22,715 bases of DNA. Source: a virus. A program made the position numbers and the translations under genes. Where the stretch lies: positions 1 through 22,715 of the IMG/VR virus record IMGVR_UViG_3300031974_001059; one strand, given 5' to 3'. The notes under the pieces are model-generated. The model was not told the DNA's origin. It worked only from the letters and a program-made list of their open reading frames with translations, and did no database searches. Numbering within the stretch: the stretch's first letter is position 1; every line of letters starts with the position of its first letter. This document shows positions 21,865 through 22,715 of this stretch, in pieces.

Positions 21865-21890
21865 TACATATTATTTAACAATTAGTTCCT

Positions 21891-21921
21891 CAAATATAAA
21901 ACTTTTTGTTTATAAAAAAAA
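21891..21921 (-). promoter_or_regulatory. host-type promoter upstream of the 66-residue gene
   Basis: TATATTTG (21898-21891) fits TAnnTTTG exactly, 26 bases before the ATG at 21864. The -33 position 19 bases upstream reads TTTT instead of TTTG, so the match is partial. It lies after the terminator at 21930-21957, where a fresh start would be needed for the operon that includes the SSB-like gene. Confidence 0.6.
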
Positions 21922-21929
21922 ATTAGGTC

Positions 21930-21957
21930 AAAAAAAAGGAGGACATTTCTGCCCTCC
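21930..21957 (-). terminator. Rho-independent terminator
   Basis: On the minus strand GGAGGGC (21957-21951) pairs with GTCCTCC (21944-21938), one G-T pair, loop AGAAAT, then eight T (21937-21930). It lies 58 bases below the NinG-like stop and just above the next promoter. Confidence 0.9.
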
Positions 21958-22002
21958 CTAAACTACTAACCATTAAATTACAATGAAAAAAATTGCATTA
22001 AT
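21930..22002 (-). ncRNA. candidate small RNA (about 70 nt)
   Basis: A perfect host-type promoter (22036-22006) is followed by this non-coding stretch and ends at a strong terminator. No start codon with a credible reading frame lies within it. The predicted RNA begins near 22002, has an AU-rich 5' part and a terminal hairpin with a U-tail, the usual form of bacterial small RNAs. It might instead be a short attenuated leader for the operon below. No conserved RNA family is recognised. Confidence 0.4.
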
Positions 22003-22005
22003 GCT

Positions 22006-22036
22006 CAAATATAACTAAAACTTTTCTTTTTCCAAA
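22006..22036 (-). promoter_or_regulatory. consensus Bacteroidota promoter at the end of the NinG-like gene
   Basis: TTTG (22036-22033), exactly 19 bases, TATATTTG (22013-22006), the best match in the window. It straddles the 3' end and stop of the NinG-like gene. It shares the 11-base box TTATATTTGAG with the promoter at 21891. Part is in coding sequence, so composition alone may explain some of the match. Confidence 0.6.
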
Positions 22037-22422
22037 ACTTTTAAACGATTAGTAAAGTCTTGTATCATTTCTTCTATTTCAAAATCACTAAACTTTACTG
22101 TTTCTCTTGACTTAAATAATAAGACATCGGAATAACCTTCGCCATACTTTTCGTCTATAAACTTTGAAAATAGATACTGTTCCCCCTGACTATACATATT
22201 ACACTTCATACATTGTGGGTAAACATTTTCTTCATCCCACCGAGTAGCGTAGTGCCTTCTTGACATAAAATGCCCTGCTTGTATTTTATTGATAGGGTAC
22301 TTTCGGTTGCAGGTTACACATTCAACAAAGTTGTCCCTTAAATACTTTGTACGAATATATTTTGAAAATACCCTATCTAAAGCTGTGATAAGATTCTTAC
22401 GACTTCTTTTCCTTTTTTTCAA
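22015..22422 (-). CDS. ninG: NinG/Rap-like HNH recombination nuclease
   Basis: A 135-residue protein with the NinG (Rap) metal and active-site layout: CVTC (C35, C38), IQAGHFMSRRHYATRWDEEN with H51, and YPQCMKCNMYSQGEQY with C71 and C74. The order Cys pair, GH, TR-x-D-x-x-N-V, Cys pair, QG matches the family, which cuts branched DNA during phage recombination. The N-terminus is strongly basic. There is no ATG; TTG at 22422 is the best start, and the frame is open further upstream. The gene starts 16 bases after the 50-residue gene. Confidence 0.85.
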   Translation of the reverse strand: MKKRKRSRKNLITALDRVFSKYIRTKYLRDNFVECVTCNRKYPINKIQAGHFMSRRHYATRWDEENVYPQCMKCNMYSQGEQYLFSKFIDEKYGEGYSDVLLFKSRETVKFSDFEIEEMIQDFTNRLKVLEKEKF

Positions 22423-22438
22423 GTGAAAATTTTGAATT

Positions 22439-22591
22439 TTAAGGCAATATCTCGTTGTCTATTTTACCGATTAAGTAACGCAGATTCTCTTTGTCTACTT
22501 TTGTTTCTATGACTTCTTTATAAGTATATAATTTAATGTCATAAAATTCATCTGAATCTTCGTGTTGTTTTATTCTAATATCTAATTTCAT
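22439..22591 (-). CDS. small hypothetical phage protein (50 aa)
   Basis: ATG at 22591, TAA at 22439. The product starts MKLDIRIKQHEDSDEFYDIK and ends in YLIGKIDNEILP; charged, with strands then a helix. Preceded by TATAGAT, an AT-rich leader without a Shine-Dalgarno site. It fills the space to the NinG-like start. Function unknown. Confidence 0.55.
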   Translation of the reverse strand: MKLDIRIKQHEDSDEFYDIKLYTYKEVIETKVDKENLRYLIGKIDNEILP

Positions 22592-22668
22592 ATCTATACA
22601 TCAAACCCTTTACCCTGCATAATATTTATTTAGGATTTTAGGTGTATTAAACACATTTTAGCAATTTA

Positions 22669-22712
22669 TATTTCAAACATATCCCTGCGACTATGTATGG
22701 CGTATTTCAAAC
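22669..22712. repeat. ten-base direct repeat at the window edge
   Basis: TATTTCAAAC occurs at 22669-22678 and 22703-22712, 34 bases apart, in the 124 bases upstream of the 50-residue gene. The minus strand there also has TATGTTTG (22681-22674), a -7-like box without a well-spaced -33. No gene is visible in this stretch. It could be regulatory or chance in AT-rich DNA. Confidence 0.35.
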
Positions 22713-22715
22713 TTT

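Noticed and set aside
21983-22018. Plus-strand ATG with MKKIALMLKYN, resembling a Bacteroidota secreted protein start
   Set aside because: Stops after 11 codons, the region is better explained as a minus-strand promoter plus non-coding unit, and nothing else is on the plus strand.
22674-22704. TATGTTTG as a promoter for the 50-residue gene
   Set aside because: The only TTTG upstream is 26 bases away, outside the usual spacing, and the window ends there.
1-22715. CRISPR arrays, tRNA genes, insertion sequences, attachment sites, integrase
   Set aside because: No regularly spaced repeats, no cloverleaf-like sequence, no transposase or recombinase motifs seen by eye on either strand.

Overview
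The window is a contiguous, AT-rich, densely packed stretch of a tailed bacteriophage genome, or possibly a prophage. No integrase, repressor or host gene is visible. Every supported gene lies on the minus strand, so transcription runs from high to low coordinates. The proteins point to a Bacteroidota host, probably a flavobacterium. They resemble, from memory of the families, those of Bacteroidota siphoviruses. The three upstream promoters match the Bacteroidota housekeeping pattern (TTTG, 18-19 bases, TAnnTTTG), and Shine-Dalgarno-like sites are poor. There is no stretch over 300 bases without a gene. The largest gaps are about 150 bases (21865-22014, promoter-terminator units) and 124 bases (22592-22715, window edge).

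Right part, read first by the polymerase (22715 to about 14870): DNA metabolism and regulation. It holds a NinG-like HNH nuclease, a possible recombination protein, a DUF3127-type SSB-like protein ending in DDLPF, a short DnaB/RecA-fold ATPase, an ECF-like sigma factor, two PD-(D/E)XK-like nucleases, a FEN-type 5'-3' exonuclease and a protein with a DnaA domain IV-like DNA-binding region. Between them are many 28-90 residue proteins, mostly coupled by short stop/start overlaps. Two of the smallest are single-membrane-span peptides.

Left part (14825 to 1): packaging and virion genes. In transcription order these are small terminase, large terminase, a tail assembly chaperone pair with a probable programmed -1 frameshift, tail terminator-like and HK97 gp10-like proteins, two large tail proteins, tape measure, XkdF-type protease, small structural proteins, scaffold, major capsid, tail-tube-like protein, a 110-residue protein, portal, and the start of a connector gene cut by the window edge. 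Placing the tail block between terminase and head genes, with portal near the end, is not the usual siphophage order.

The most interesting signal is regulatory. Five sites, all in the virion half, share a bipartite element AAAAT-N10/11-TCGTTTWATA. Three of them end exactly three bases before the ATG. The element does not match the host promoter pattern, whereas the upstream half carries host-like promoters and encodes its own sigma factor. The simplest model is an early/late switch: host polymerase reads the right half, makes the phage sigma factor, and that factor drives the virion operons from promoters giving leaderless or near-leaderless mRNAs. A second candidate is a host-like promoter followed about 70 bases later by a strong terminator (22036-21930), with no gene between, which looks like a small-RNA unit.
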